Origin: Runella limosa DSM 17973
Lineage (GTDB): Bacteria > Bacteroidota > Bacteroidia > Cytophagales > Spirosomataceae
Direction: 5' to 3'
Length of the DNA: 64,000 nucleotides
Assembly: GCF_000482465.1 (NCBI RefSeq)
Contig: NZ_KI519424.1
Location: 149,886-213,885, forward strand
Shown: positions 36,444 to 45,173 of the stretch, piece by piece
Layout of the letters: each line of letters begins with the position of its first letter
Position numbering within the stretch: position 1 is the stretch's first letter
The notes under the pieces: model-generated
Told to the model about the DNA's origin: nothing
Database searches by the model: none
Seen by the model: only the letters and a program-made list of their open reading frames with translations
Position numbers and translations under genes: made by a program

Positions 36444-36573
36444 AGCTGTACATTATTTTTTGGTGATTGAGAATAGAATCTTGTGAGGCTCGATAACTTC
36501 TTATTTCATATAGTATCTGCTTTTTGGTTACGCATCCAGTAGCCAAAAAGATTAGGAAAAATAGCCGTTTCAT
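36346..36573 (-). CDS. Small lipoprotein, possible outer spanin
   Basis: 75 residues with a lipobox (FLATGC at residues 10-15) and a mature helical part (QILYEIRSYRASQDSILNHQ, ISDDELLRRIDALTRP). It starts four bases inside the holin stop region and overlaps the coiled-coil gene. Size, lipid anchor and position support an Rz1-like role in outer-membrane disruption at lysis. Confidence 0.6.
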   Translation of the reverse strand: MKRLFFLIFLATGCVTKKQILYEIRSYRASQDSILNHQKIMYSYEKARIDSVYNHISDDELLRRIDALTRPKSKN

Positions 36574-37052
36574 GGGTTAAAATTTGGCTTGGTAAGTTGC
36601 CCTTTTTCCGCAGCGTCCTTAAAAAGTTTGGTAATCCAACTAGGAAGCAAAGTCGGGTTAATGGCATTGATGTTTTGGACAATACTCCAAAATTCCGCCA
36701 AGGCCACACCCATATAGAGATAATCGTCAACGCCCTGAATCCACTCTGCTTTTTGGTTGTCAACTTTCATTTTGAGTAAGATTCCAACCCCTGCGACGAA
36801 AAAAGCGTAAGCAGCAATTTTTACAATCGTTTTTTTGAAATAGGTAGGCAAATCAAACTCCCCTTTTACGAATGCCTTCACGGTTCCCGATAGATTGTCG
36901 AGCGTAAAAAGCAACGTAATTCCTATCAAGAATTGGACATCAGAGAAAACGTGCTCAAGAATAAATTGCTTGAGTAGCGTCAAAATTGAAGCGGCCAATA
37001 TCGTCGTCAACTTCATGTTGAACTGTACGAAATCAATCATGTGGTCTTTCAT
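36570..37052 (-). CDS. Phage holin-family membrane protein
   Basis: 160 residues with helices at about 15-30, 38-52, 75-95 and 105-125; the segment FLIGITLLFTLDNLSGTVKAFVKG and YMGVALAEFWSIVQNINAIN match the large-holin families (Phage_holin_4-like) common in Bacteroidota prophages. It would make inner-membrane holes to release or activate the lytic enzymes encoded in the same block. It heads the lysis cassette. Confidence 0.82.
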   Translation of the reverse strand: MKDHMIDFVQFNMKLTTILAASILTLLKQFILEHVFSDVQFLIGITLLFTLDNLSGTVKAFVKGEFDLPTYFKKTIVKIAAYAFFVAGVGILLKMKVDNQKAEWIQGVDDYLYMGVALAEFWSIVQNINAINPTLLPSWITKLFKDAAEKGQLTKPNFNP

Positions 37053-37063
37053 GGTTAAATACG

Positions 37064-39796
37064 TTAGAAAAAGTTTTCGGTTTGAAAACCATTTGAATTT
37101 CCAGCACTTATACTAGCTTTTGTGCCCGTGCAAGCTTTCATATTGTTCCTGCTAATGATATTATAATCATGGGCCCCAGTGGCTACTTCGATTTGAATAC
37201 CATTAACACAACTTGTAAGTGCTTGATTTTGCAGTATTTGTAAGTCTGTACTGGCTGTACCTGAAAGGATTGTTGTATTTTTAATACACCAACCAGAAAT
37301 GTTTTTAAATCTATTTTCGGTGATTTTTGCGTATTTCGTAGCTTGATTTATAAAGATGCCATCTACGGTATTTGCAAAATTATTCCCCTGTATTGAAATA
37401 AATGAAGCCTGATTGTCGGAGTTTGCATGATATATTCCTGCAGTAGAATTTCCTAGAAAATTACACGATTCAATGGCCAAATGTCGAATCGAATTCCAAA
37501 CGGCATAAATACCATGAGTTCCTCCATTAAAAGTACATTCACGAACTAATATGTCATTGCAATAGGTATTGAATGTGCTGAAATGAATACCATAATCAGA
37601 AGTTTGAAAATCACATTGAACAAATGTATGAAAGCCATAATCACTACTTTGAAATTCGGCTTTTTTTAAAAATTTACATTTTTGAAAAATAACAGCTTTA
37701 TTTTCTACACTACCGAGCGTTACTTTGTCTTTAAACAAACAATTCTCAAATTTCCCAAATTGAATACCATTGAAGCTGATTGGGCTAGTAAAGACACAAT
37801 TGTCAACCAGTAAATAGGAATCTCCAATTCCAACATAAAAATCAGTTGCCGCTAAATTAGGAGACAAAAACTGACAATCTTTTAATGTGGTATTTTTCCC
37901 AATTCTTGCTAATCCTAGCGCTAAGTCTTTTACGGTACTACTATCGACATTGATATTTATAAAGCGGTTAAAATCACCCGCCGCCATTGTAATCCCATAG
38001 TAAGACTTTTTTATTTTTACATTTTCAAAAGTGTTGTAAACCGACAAATTTCCGTAAGCAATTCCTGTGCATAATCGGTAATTGACTCCATAAATGGTTT
38101 GGGGATTAAAATATTTTGTGTAATTACCAGCACTTTCAATTGTCATATTTTTAACACTTACATAACGTCCTTCTTCAAGATCAATACCAGATAAAGCGGC
38201 ATTTCGACAATTGCAGTCTGAAAACTGAACATTTTCTCCAAAAGATTCATTTCCAACCCCTCTTTCGCCTGCAACCGTAAAGCAATGCCTTCCTACATTT
38301 TCGACACTGCAATGTCGTACGTAAACGTTTCTTGGCACACGGAATGTACTGGATGAAAAACCTGCGATATAAATACCATCGCCCATAACCATCCCTCCAC
38401 CTGCGATATTGATGATACGGCATTTTTCAACAATTACATTGTTTACTTCACCATTTCGAGATTCTACAACTATTCCGTATCCACCATAACCATTATCTAT
38501 CGTATCTATTGTTGGATGCCTAACGCCACATTTTTCGATAGTTAGATTTGTGATGTAAATGTTATTGGCATTACTGACATATACACCATACCCAGCTCTA
38601 ATACCTATCTTTTCATTGGTCGTTTGGCCACCCCCATCAATGCCTATATCACGAATTGTAATATTTTTCAGAACTGAACCAGACTGATAGATATTAAATG
38701 CCTTTACACCATCGGCATTGATTTTAATAATACTTTCAGCTCCATTTCCATAGATAATTCGATTTGATTGCGGCAATAAATCGGCTCCAATTAGGTAAGT
38801 TCCTTTTCCGATATACGTTGTTCCTAGATTAAGGCAAGATTGAATAGCGACATCATCATTAGAAGCGTCATTTGGCATTCCTCCAAACCATTCGGGTTTA
38901 TATGGCCCTGTTACAACACGCTTAAATCGAGCGCCCGAAGCCGTTACAATAACGGTACCTATATTATCTGTACTCACAACATCTGAAGCATCGTAATACC
39001 ATTCGCCTTCTTTTCCTAAGTCCGTAACAAAAACTCTAGGCTTTGCTACTACATCACCTGAGACAAAAGCACGTAACTGCGCAATTGTATGAGGACTGAC
39101 CTTTCCATTCAGTGCCGTTTGAGTCGCGGTGCTGATAGGTTTGTTGACATCACTGGTATTGTCCACATTGGAAAGGCCAACCGCAGTTTTGTCAAGCGTT
39201 TGCCAAGTTTTGTCCCCTCTCCTGTACTGAGCCGTTGTGCCTGCGGTAATCGTCGGTTCTTTGCCATTTAGCGCCGTTTGAGTCGCGGTGCTAATAGGTT
39301 TGTTGACATCACTTGTATTGTCCACATTGGAAAGGCCAACCGCCGATTTGTCCAATGTCTGAAACGTTTTGTCACCACGCCAATATTGAGCCGTTGTGCC
39401 TGCTGTTATTGTGGTTTCTTTCCCCGATAATGCACTACTTAAATCAGTTTGGCTGGCCAATGTGCCCAAAATCCCGCCCCATGTTGGCGCGCTGCCTGTC
39501 ACGTCAGTCGATGGTACCCATGCAGTGCCGTTCCATTTCAAGACCTGCCCCGTTGTCGCCGAACCAGACGCAATCTTAGATAAACCAATACTTTGTGCAG
39601 GAAAATTACTTGGGTCTGCATAATTGCTAACCAATTTAATTGCTTGACGAATACGTAAAGCTGTAATTTTCTGCGTCGTATTGCTTGGTAAAAGGGTGTC
39701 GATTTGCTCATCAATCTGTTGGCGCAACTGTGCGCTTATATCAAAGCAACATGCAAGCAAAGGGAATAATATTGAAAATTTCAGTTTGGATTTCAT
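37064..39796 (-). CDS. Tail-spike-like protein: fibre repeats plus pectate-lyase-type beta-helix, with signal peptide
   Basis: 910 residues from the ATG at 39796 (MKSKLKFSILFPLLACCFDISAQ, a signal peptide); an ATG at 39841 in the same frame would overlap the upstream gene. After the module IDTLLPSNTTQKITALRIRQ come tandem fibre repeats with GLSNVDNTSDVNKPIS (two copies, 159-base period in DNA near 39110-39350). Then KPEWFGGMPNDASNDDVAIQ, the start of a pectate-lyase superfamily beta-helix, with many rungs (NIYITNLTIEKCGV, NVIVEKCRIINIAGG). Likely a receptor-binding or surface-polysaccharide-degrading spike. Export by Sec is unusual. Confidence 0.82.
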   Translation of the reverse strand: MKSKLKFSILFPLLACCFDISAQLRQQIDEQIDTLLPSNTTQKITALRIRQAIKLVSNYADPSNFPAQSIGLSKIASGSATTGQVLKWNGTAWVPSTDVTGSAPTWGGILGTLASQTDLSSALSGKETTITAGTTAQYWRGDKTFQTLDKSAVGLSNVDNTSDVNKPISTATQTALNGKEPTITAGTTAQYRRGDKTWQTLDKTAVGLSNVDNTSDVNKPISTATQTALNGKVSPHTIAQLRAFVSGDVVAKPRVFVTDLGKEGEWYYDASDVVSTDNIGTVIVTASGARFKRVVTGPYKPEWFGGMPNDASNDDVAIQSCLNLGTTYIGKGTYLIGADLLPQSNRIIYGNGAESIIKINADGVKAFNIYQSGSVLKNITIRDIGIDGGGQTTNEKIGIRAGYGVYVSNANNIYITNLTIEKCGVRHPTIDTIDNGYGGYGIVVESRNGEVNNVIVEKCRIINIAGGGMVMGDGIYIAGFSSSTFRVPRNVYVRHCSVENVGRHCFTVAGERGVGNESFGENVQFSDCNCRNAALSGIDLEEGRYVSVKNMTIESAGNYTKYFNPQTIYGVNYRLCTGIAYGNLSVYNTFENVKIKKSYYGITMAAGDFNRFININVDSSTVKDLALGLARIGKNTTLKDCQFLSPNLAATDFYVGIGDSYLLVDNCVFTSPISFNGIQFGKFENCLFKDKVTLGSVENKAVIFQKCKFLKKAEFQSSDYGFHTFVQCDFQTSDYGIHFSTFNTYCNDILVRECTFNGGTHGIYAVWNSIRHLAIESCNFLGNSTAGIYHANSDNQASFISIQGNNFANTVDGIFINQATKYAKITENRFKNISGWCIKNTTILSGTASTDLQILQNQALTSCVNGIQIEVATGAHDYNIISRNNMKACTGTKASISAGNSNGFQTENFF

Positions 39797-39797
39797 C

Positions 39798-40058
39798 TTA
39801 AAAAAACTCTTCATTGTTAAACTCATTTTCATCAAATTCAATCATCTGCGGTTCTATGGGCGAATTGCCACCACCGCCACCGCCACTACCCAAAAAAGCA
39901 ATCGGTTTTGTCTCGATTTCATGCACTTGTGTAGTCACTTCAACGGCATCAGGAGACTGTCTAAAAAATAGCCAAATAAGAAGGTACACGAAAAATATCA
40001 GCAACAATAAGATGATGATAATTAGTGGCCACTTTTTATATTCCTTCTTTTTAGCCAT
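39798..40058 (-). CDS. Small membrane-anchored Gly-stalk protein
   Basis: 86 residues: basic N-terminus (MAKKKEYKKW), one helix (PLIIIILLLLIFFVYLLIWLFF), a hydrophilic part, GSGGGGGGNS, and an acidic end (EFDENEFNNEEFF). The same order (anchor, then poly-Gly) occurs in the 517-residue protein upstream. Orientation is predicted with the C-terminus outside. Role unknown, possibly linking the spike to a membrane. Confidence 0.7.
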   Translation of the reverse strand: MAKKKEYKKWPLIIIILLLLIFFVYLLIWLFFRQSPDAVEVTTQVHEIETKPIAFLGSGGGGGGNSPIEPQMIEFDENEFNNEEFF

Positions 40059-40060
40059 GG

Positions 40061-41599
40061 TTAATCAATTCTAAAGGCGTGCGTGTTTAAGCCCTCTGCC
40101 GTGTATTCGTAAGAAGTGCCTCCTATGTTTGCTCGGTACTGAATCGGTTCGTATGATTCGGCAAATGGGTGTTGGAACAAGACGACGCGTTTGTTATTAC
40201 CTGGCTTTGTCCACACTTTCAATACGGGTTGCTTGTATTTCCACGAACGGGCAAATTCGGACAAATCCGAAATAGCTCCCACGGTAGTCCAGTTACTTGC
40301 ACCGTCACGTTTGAACTCAAAACTTGGGCAAGTGCCCGTTTGTGTTCCGTCCAAAATATCTTGATGCAGACCGAAGCGGTTCAGCCCTTGCATGATGGCG
40401 TTGAAACCAATGGCTTCGTCTCCGTAATAGTCAAGGCCAGAGCTTGGGCATGGTGGATTATCATTCCCATCGTAATTGACTAGGTCGAAACCAAGTACCG
40501 ACGATTGACAAGCATTATTCCAATTGCGCTTTGCGTAACGTAGAATATCCTGCGGGTCCTCAGAGTTTGGAAGAATCCACGCGTGAAGACGCGCCACGTT
40601 AGGCACACAAGCCGCCCAAAAAGTATTATCCGCAATCAGATTTGTGGGATAGGTCAGGCGATTATCCAACATTCGTACATATCCTTGCGGGTTTGTACTG
40701 TTATCGAGGGCTTTGGGTTTATAACGAGATTGTTGGTAATTCAATCGTTCTTGATCTTCCCGAGGCCAAATAATGTACAAAACGGCTTTTGTGGAGTCTT
40801 TGGCCAAACCTCTATTTATACCACACAACGAAGACAGGTAGCTTGGAATAGGCCCAAAATTAACGTTTGACGCGTAGGTACTACCCCCTGCATTATCAGG
40901 TTTATAAGTAATGCTTGAGTATCCCCAACCACATTTTGCAATTGAACTTCCGTCCTGAAAATTTGAGGCCAGGTTAGGGTTTGCGTAGTAGGCAATATAA
41001 TCATCGACTGATACAGTTGTTCCGTTTTGCCAGACGCCATTGTTCGTCATCAATCCTAAGGATTTGGCATTAAACGTAAATCCTTTTGCCTGAAACCAAT
41101 CAAGGAATTTTTTAAAGAAATTGCCTGATTGCGTAAGCTGTTTGACTTTCTGACTTATGTAGCTGATTTTGTCGGGATGTTGAAAAGACACCCAAACCCA
41201 ATCGTCGCCAACAGTATCGTAAGGGATGTAATTATTATCGTGAGGCTCATAATCGGCAATGATAAACTCACCCGACATCCCTGCGATGTTCGATGCAATT
41301 TGGTCAAGTTCGGCATTACTCAGCGTATGCAAACCATTCGGAGCCGATTTACCTAATGTACCAATTACAATATTTTTGATGGCTTCTTCATACAACCAAG
41401 TGAGACGTTTCGACGCGTCAGTGTTATATCCGATTCGCGCACGTTGTGCATCGTTTCGTTGTGCCGTCGCATACGGTTTATCGAAAAATTTTGTCGTAAG
41501 ATTGACCGTGGCTAAGTCATCATAAGCAGCTAATTTCCCAACTGCTTGATTATTTTTCCAAAGGCATTGATTTGCACGGGGAATGATTGTTGCTGGCAT
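40061..41599 (-). CDS. Large protein of unknown function, possibly a TIM-barrel surface enzyme
   Basis: 512 residues, no signal or helix. Segments such as GEFIIADYEPHDNNYIPYD, FNAKSLGLMTNNGVWQNG, KAVLYIIWPREDQE, ARLHAWILPNSEDPQDILRYA and VLGFDLVNYDGND have the alternating strand-helix and acidic-loop look of glycosidase-like barrels, but I do not recognise a family. The C-terminal 100 residues are beta-rich. It is sandwiched between two membrane-anchored Gly-stalk proteins and the spike, so a receptor-binding function is inferred. Confidence 0.6.
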   Translation of the reverse strand: MPATIIPRANQCLWKNNQAVGKLAAYDDLATVNLTTKFFDKPYATAQRNDAQRARIGYNTDASKRLTWLYEEAIKNIVIGTLGKSAPNGLHTLSNAELDQIASNIAGMSGEFIIADYEPHDNNYIPYDTVGDDWVWVSFQHPDKISYISQKVKQLTQSGNFFKKFLDWFQAKGFTFNAKSLGLMTNNGVWQNGTTVSVDDYIAYYANPNLASNFQDGSSIAKCGWGYSSITYKPDNAGGSTYASNVNFGPIPSYLSSLCGINRGLAKDSTKAVLYIIWPREDQERLNYQQSRYKPKALDNSTNPQGYVRMLDNRLTYPTNLIADNTFWAACVPNVARLHAWILPNSEDPQDILRYAKRNWNNACQSSVLGFDLVNYDGNDNPPCPSSGLDYYGDEAIGFNAIMQGLNRFGLHQDILDGTQTGTCPSFEFKRDGASNWTTVGAISDLSEFARSWKYKQPVLKVWTKPGNNKRVVLFQHPFAESYEPIQYRANIGGTSYEYTAEGLNTHAFRID

Positions 41600-41604
41600 A
41601 ATTA

Positions 41605-43158
41605 TTAGCTATTGATGTTTTGATTTGAGGCCGTTCTTACCCAAAATTCGAGTCTAGCACCCTGCTTGTTATAAGAGAGTTCACCATGGAAAAGACTGTT
41701 TTCAGCGACATTGATATTGCCAAATGCAGGGTCAACCAAGAACTTGATAACTTGACAATGTCGCATGGCTGGAATGGGGCGTGGGCTAAGAATAGACCCG
41801 TTCCATGAGGTACCGTCAAAGTACTGACTCCCATCTTTCCAGTAGAAAGCCACCATTCCCATGTTTTCGCCCAAATCTTCCAATTTGATTCGAGCGCTAT
41901 TGAACGGTTTCATGTATCGGAGCATAAGGATTCTATCGGCAAGGTCTGGATATTCCACCGCTTGCCCAGTAAACGTTTTCTTTGGTTCGTATTCCCTACA
42001 TACCATTTCGGGCGTAAAGAAGGAAACGGTAGTTACTACGCCACTTTTTTCAATCTCCCACGTGAGGGTTTGTCCTGCCAAATCTTGCTGATCATGAAAG
42101 CGATTGATGGTACATTCGACGTAGCTTCCATAGTTGGCGTTGTTGGCCGTTCCCACTGAAGTAGCGCCTAATTGGGCGGTGATGTTATAAGCACCCGAAC
42201 CACCAACTAATTTGAACCGTCCTGTGATTTGAGTTGGACTTACAATCATTTCCACATTCGCGTTCGGGTCTGATGGTTCCACCCATCCCGAAATATCGCC
42301 CGTAGCCTGGTTATTACCTGGGCTACCACCGCCCGTTCCAACGGCAAAATCATCCGCATTTAAGGAGAAGCTAGACGTATGGGTGTAGGTAGTACCTGAG
42401 ATAACCACCGAAACCATGACTTGATACGTGCCTTGGGTAGTAATTCCTTCGTTAGATGGCGTAAAAGTACAGAACGGTACGGAGCTGGTATTCAACCCTG
42501 AAACGGTTCGGCTACTTATTGTTGTGCCACTACCGTTTTTGAATGTCAGCACGTAGTCTCTCGTTCCGCGAATAGACTCATGCAGGGAGATTCGTTGCGT
42601 AAATGGCCACCATTGCGGGTCGCGTCCTACTGACGTCAGCAACGCATAGCCTGACGGCAAATCTTGAGTAGCGATAGTGAACGAAGCATCTGAACTGTAG
42701 GTAACACCTCCAACAACTGTACTTACTGTAATTTTGTAATTACCAACCGCGCTGATTAAATCATTGAACGGGACAAACGTCAAAAACGGCGTAAGGAAAC
42801 TATTGTGGTTTGAAACCGTTCGGCGGCTGATTTCGGTGCCTGATTCGGTTTTGAAGATAATCGTAAAATTCCGTATTGCCCCCTGACTTTCGTTCAGTGA
42901 AATGCGCCACGTATGCGGCCACCATTGAGGGTCACGCGCAACTGATATTCCGAAAGAATAACCACTTCCATTTCCACCGCCACCACCGCCGCCGCCACCT
43001 ACAAACCCAAGTGGGGCCACAATGGCGGGCAATGATTCTGGCAATTCAAGCCTTTCCCCGATTTCAGCACGTTGTTTTTTTGCCTCATTAAAGAACCAAA
43101 TCGTAATACCTAGTATGACGACAAATAGTAGGAGAATAATGATTGTTTTTTTCTTCAT
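41605..43158 (-). CDS. Membrane-anchored adhesin with poly-Gly stalk and repeated beta domains
   Basis: 517 residues: N-terminal helix (TIIILLLFVVILGITIWFF), a nine-Gly stalk at about 54-62, then two copies of a roughly 95-residue beta domain, each starting at RDPQWWP (SVARDPQWWPHTWRISLNES; SVGRDPQWWPFTQRISLHES), further Ig-like strands and a C-terminal domain. Its N-in, C-out anchor recalls minor coat or spike proteins of membrane-assembled phages. The repeated RDPQWWP domain is not one I can name. Confidence 0.7.
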   Translation of the reverse strand: MKKKTIIILLLFVVILGITIWFFNEAKKQRAEIGERLELPESLPAIVAPLGFVGGGGGGGGGNGSGYSFGISVARDPQWWPHTWRISLNESQGAIRNFTIIFKTESGTEISRRTVSNHNSFLTPFLTFVPFNDLISAVGNYKITVSTVVGGVTYSSDASFTIATQDLPSGYALLTSVGRDPQWWPFTQRISLHESIRGTRDYVLTFKNGSGTTISSRTVSGLNTSSVPFCTFTPSNEGITTQGTYQVMVSVVISGTTYTHTSSFSLNADDFAVGTGGGSPGNNQATGDISGWVEPSDPNANVEMIVSPTQITGRFKLVGGSGAYNITAQLGATSVGTANNANYGSYVECTINRFHDQQDLAGQTLTWEIEKSGVVTTVSFFTPEMVCREYEPKKTFTGQAVEYPDLADRILMLRYMKPFNSARIKLEDLGENMGMVAFYWKDGSQYFDGTSWNGSILSPRPIPAMRHCQVIKFLVDPAFGNINVAENSLFHGELSYNKQGARLEFWVRTASNQNINS

Positions 43159-43160
43159 GG

Positions 43161-43646
43161 CTATTGGTACAAAGTTGAATAAGCATCAACAGGTTGTGCT
43201 CCTGCTTTTTGGAGGAGCTTAAACAAAGCCCCTGGGTGGATTAATTCTTTTGGATAACTTGGTAAATGATAGATTCCATAATTTTTGGCCGCGATGTAAC
43301 ACAGCTCTGAGCAAAACCAACTTTCTCTGACGCCGATGGGAACTGGCAATACCATTCGTACAATATCACCGTAGTCGTATGGTTTCCCAATTTCTACCAT
43401 GACCCACGCATGAAACTTGGATGGTTCGGCGGTGGGCACATACAGAAAATCCCAATTACTACTTCTTTGCAAGACCTCTTTTGCTGGCTTGAAGCTTACC
43501 CCTTTTCCATCCGTTCGAGCTGACAACGCCAACCCGTGCGGTTCGATGAATAACTCACAATGCGTATAAGGCGTTTGTGTAAACCATTGGGTTATTTTGC
43601 CCTTTACACGTTCGTTTTCACCGTTATGACAAAATCCAATAATCAT
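43161..43646 (-). CDS. Papain-like (YiiX/NlpC superfamily) cysteine peptidase
   Basis: 161 residues. His29 in YTHCELFIEP and Cys112 in WFCSELCYIAA sit in the order His then Cys, as in the circularly permuted NlpC/P60-like families (YiiX, YaeF type). The C-terminal SYPKELIHPGALFKLL is also typical. Such enzymes cleave peptide or amide bonds in peptidoglycan or lipids. Adjacent to two lytic transglycosylase genes, it completes a wall-penetration or lysis set. It starts two bases before the next gene ends. Confidence 0.75.
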   Translation of the reverse strand: MIIGFCHNGENERVKGKITQWFTQTPYTHCELFIEPHGLALSARTDGKGVSFKPAKEVLQRSSNWDFLYVPTAEPSKFHAWVMVEIGKPYDYGDIVRMVLPVPIGVRESWFCSELCYIAAKNYGIYHLPSYPKELIHPGALFKLLQKAGAQPVDAYSTLYQ

Positions 43647-43648
43647 CT

Positions 43649-44329
43649 TTACGAGAGGGTTTCCATCATTCCGTTTGCCCCCGCCATTTTTTTGATGTAG
43701 TTACGCGGCTCTTTTGGTAGTTGGGCGATCAATGTATCGGTCATGGCTTTCGGTATTTTGTAATAATAGCCTTGATTGTAACGAACAATGACACGGTCTA
43801 ATCGAACCAATTCTCCGTCGGAAGTTCGTTCAATTTCTTCGTCAATTAATTGACTTGCATACATTGCTGAGACCAATAAATTGAACTCAACATTTTTAAG
43901 GTCGTTGTTATTGACGATTGAATAACCCAAATCAATCGGCTGATTTCCTGCTTTTTTGGGGTCAACATCTGACGCAAACAACACATCAATTCTTTTTCCA
44001 AGCTGCTTCCGTAGCAGTTCAATTTCTTCGTTACTCAAGCGTTTTTTTTTCTTTTCCCGAATAATCACGTCTGAGGCTGTGTCGGTATTAATTTGCCCAA
44101 GCCCAACAAAACCAAATGAGTTGATGAATTGTGGGTCAAGCTTTGCATTTTCGATGAGAATTATACCTTGAAAAACAGTCAACGGAATATTTGCCAAGGC
44201 GACGGCTTGTTTCACCAAAGAACCATAGCGATTCATTAAATCCGTCCGAATGTTTTTGAACGCCTCAGCTTCTTTCGGCTCATAGAAACCGTAGTTTGTG
44301 TATCGTCGTTTGATAATAACCTCAGCCAT
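43649..44329 (-). CDS. Lytic-transglycosylase-like wall hydrolase
   Basis: 226 residues. An SLT-like core is seen as LTVFQGIILIENAKLDPQF (candidate catalytic Glu60), INSFGFVGLGQIN and AMYASQLIDEEIER, IVRYNQGYYY. The pattern Glu, then G-F-V-G-L-G-Q-I, is the lysozyme/SLT active-site arrangement. The rest has no known domain. No signal peptide. In a phage it may be virion-borne and open the wall during entry, or act at release. Confidence 0.7.
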   Translation of the reverse strand: MAEVIIKRRYTNYGFYEPKEAEAFKNIRTDLMNRYGSLVKQAVALANIPLTVFQGIILIENAKLDPQFINSFGFVGLGQINTDTASDVIIREKKKKRLSNEEIELLRKQLGKRIDVLFASDVDPKKAGNQPIDLGYSIVNNNDLKNVEFNLLVSAMYASQLIDEEIERTSDGELVRLDRVIVRYNQGYYYKIPKAMTDTLIAQLPKEPRNYIKKMAGANGMMETLS

Positions 44330-44331
44330 TT

Positions 44332-44460
44332 TTACACAAGTTTGAAGGTGCGATTTTGTTTTCTTTTGAGCGGGTACAAGTTTCGGTAGTAATACAATGC
44401 CGCCGACGCTATACCCACCACTAGGGCCAGAATTGAAAAGGTGAAAAATGGTTTTTTCAT
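44332..44460 (-). CDS. Tiny single-helix membrane protein (42 aa)
   Basis: MKKPFFTFSILALVVGIASA followed by ALYYYRNLYPLKRKQ and a basic tail, 42 residues. Its start overlaps the stop of the next gene by ATGA. One helix with positive C-terminus, like many proteins of this block. Too short to assign a role; a small coat or membrane component is plausible. Confidence 0.7.
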   Translation of the reverse strand: MKKPFFTFSILALVVGIASAALYYYRNLYPLKRKQNRTFKLV

Positions 44461-44576
44461 GGTTTTTTCATCAAATGTTCACGAATTGTGAAAGAGTTGG
44501 CAATTATTGTCAACACGCCAGATACGAGGACAACAATCCCTGCTAATACGTGAATGATGCCTGCTTTTTTACGCAT
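44457..44576 (-). CDS. Tiny single-helix membrane protein (39 aa)
   Basis: 39 residues: MRKKAGIIHVLAGIVVLVSG, then VLTIIANSFTIREHL. The start lies inside the end of the preceding frame and the stop overlaps the next start (ATGA), so translation appears coupled along the chain. Function unknown. Confidence 0.7.
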   Translation of the reverse strand: MRKKAGIIHVLAGIVVLVSGVLTIIANSFTIREHLMKKP

Positions 44577-44683
44577 ACAAGTACTGTTTAAGAGTTGTCT
44601 TTGTGAGTACTAGGTAAGTCACCACACTTAGTACAACCGCTACAATGACATAGCTTACCCGATTGCTTTTTTTTTTGACTCAT
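44569..44683 (-). CDS. Tiny single-helix protein read across an A10 run (frameshift candidate)
   Basis: A frame ending at 44569 encodes SNRVSYVIVAVVLSVVTYLV and LTKTTLKQYLYA, a textbook membrane helix, but it has no start codon; a TGA precedes it. The ATG at 44683 begins MSQKKK in the neighbouring frame. Between them is a run of ten A (minus strand, 44667-44676). Losing one A joins MSQKK to SNRVSYVIV in frame, giving a small protein whose stop overlaps the next start. Programmed slippage or a homopolymer sequencing error are the two explanations. It overlaps the transglycosylase gene end by 29 bases. Confidence 0.5.
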
Positions 44684-45173
44684 AATTTTGAGCCTCTTTC
44701 GGGAGTTTTGAGATCAACCAACCTTCAATGTCGCTGATTGTAATTACTCCGTTTCGATTAATATCGAGTCCTGCGTTTTGGTTGTAAATTGTTGAACCAC
44801 TTTTGGCAATGACATAATTACTTGCTTTTCCTATTGCTGCTGGATAAAAGACAGCTAAGTAAACATAAATCAATCGGCTCATTTTTGCCTTATATGGCCG
44901 TAAATAGCGCTCAACATAATCAAGTTGTTCTACGTTGGACATTGCCGCCAATGCTTCCGTCGTAGTACCTAATGAACGCGCGGTCGATGGCATGAATTGG
45001 ATAAGCCCCGTAGCGCCTGACTTGCTATTGACTGCACGATGATTGAGTTTACTTTCTTTGTACATCACAATCATCAATTCGTTGGGGTCAATGCCCAGGC
45101 TCGACGCTACTTGGCTCACTTTTGCTCCAAAGGCCGCTTGATTCTCTTTTACGTATGAAAGGAGTATGAGCAT
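44655..45173 (-). CDS. Soluble lytic transglycosylase (SLT) with EF-hand-like C-terminus
   Basis: 172 residues. The SLT motif is unmistakable: VMYKESKLNHRAVNSKSGATGLIQFMPSTA with catalytic Glu40. The C-terminal part NAGLDINRNGVITISDIEGWL resembles a calcium-binding dockerin/EF-hand loop. No signal. It cleaves the MurNAc-GlcNAc bond with anhydro product. Such proteins occur in the virions of membrane-containing phages, where they help penetrate the wall. It starts at the stop of the next small membrane-protein gene. Confidence 0.88.
   Translation of the reverse strand: MLILLSYVKENQAAFGAKVSQVASSLGIDPNELMIVMYKESKLNHRAVNSKSGATGLIQFMPSTARSLGTTTEALAAMSNVEQLDYVERYLRPYKAKMSRLIYVYLAVFYPAAIGKASNYVIAKSGSTIYNQNAGLDINRNGVITISDIEGWLISKLPKEAQNYESKKKAIG

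Noticed and set aside
44590..44683. 31-residue ORF MSQKKKQSGKL.. with a CHCSGCTKC cluster, tempting as a metal-binding peptide
   Set aside because: The neighbouring frame encodes a clean membrane helix that fits the gene chain, so the Cys cluster is probably an out-of-frame artefact.
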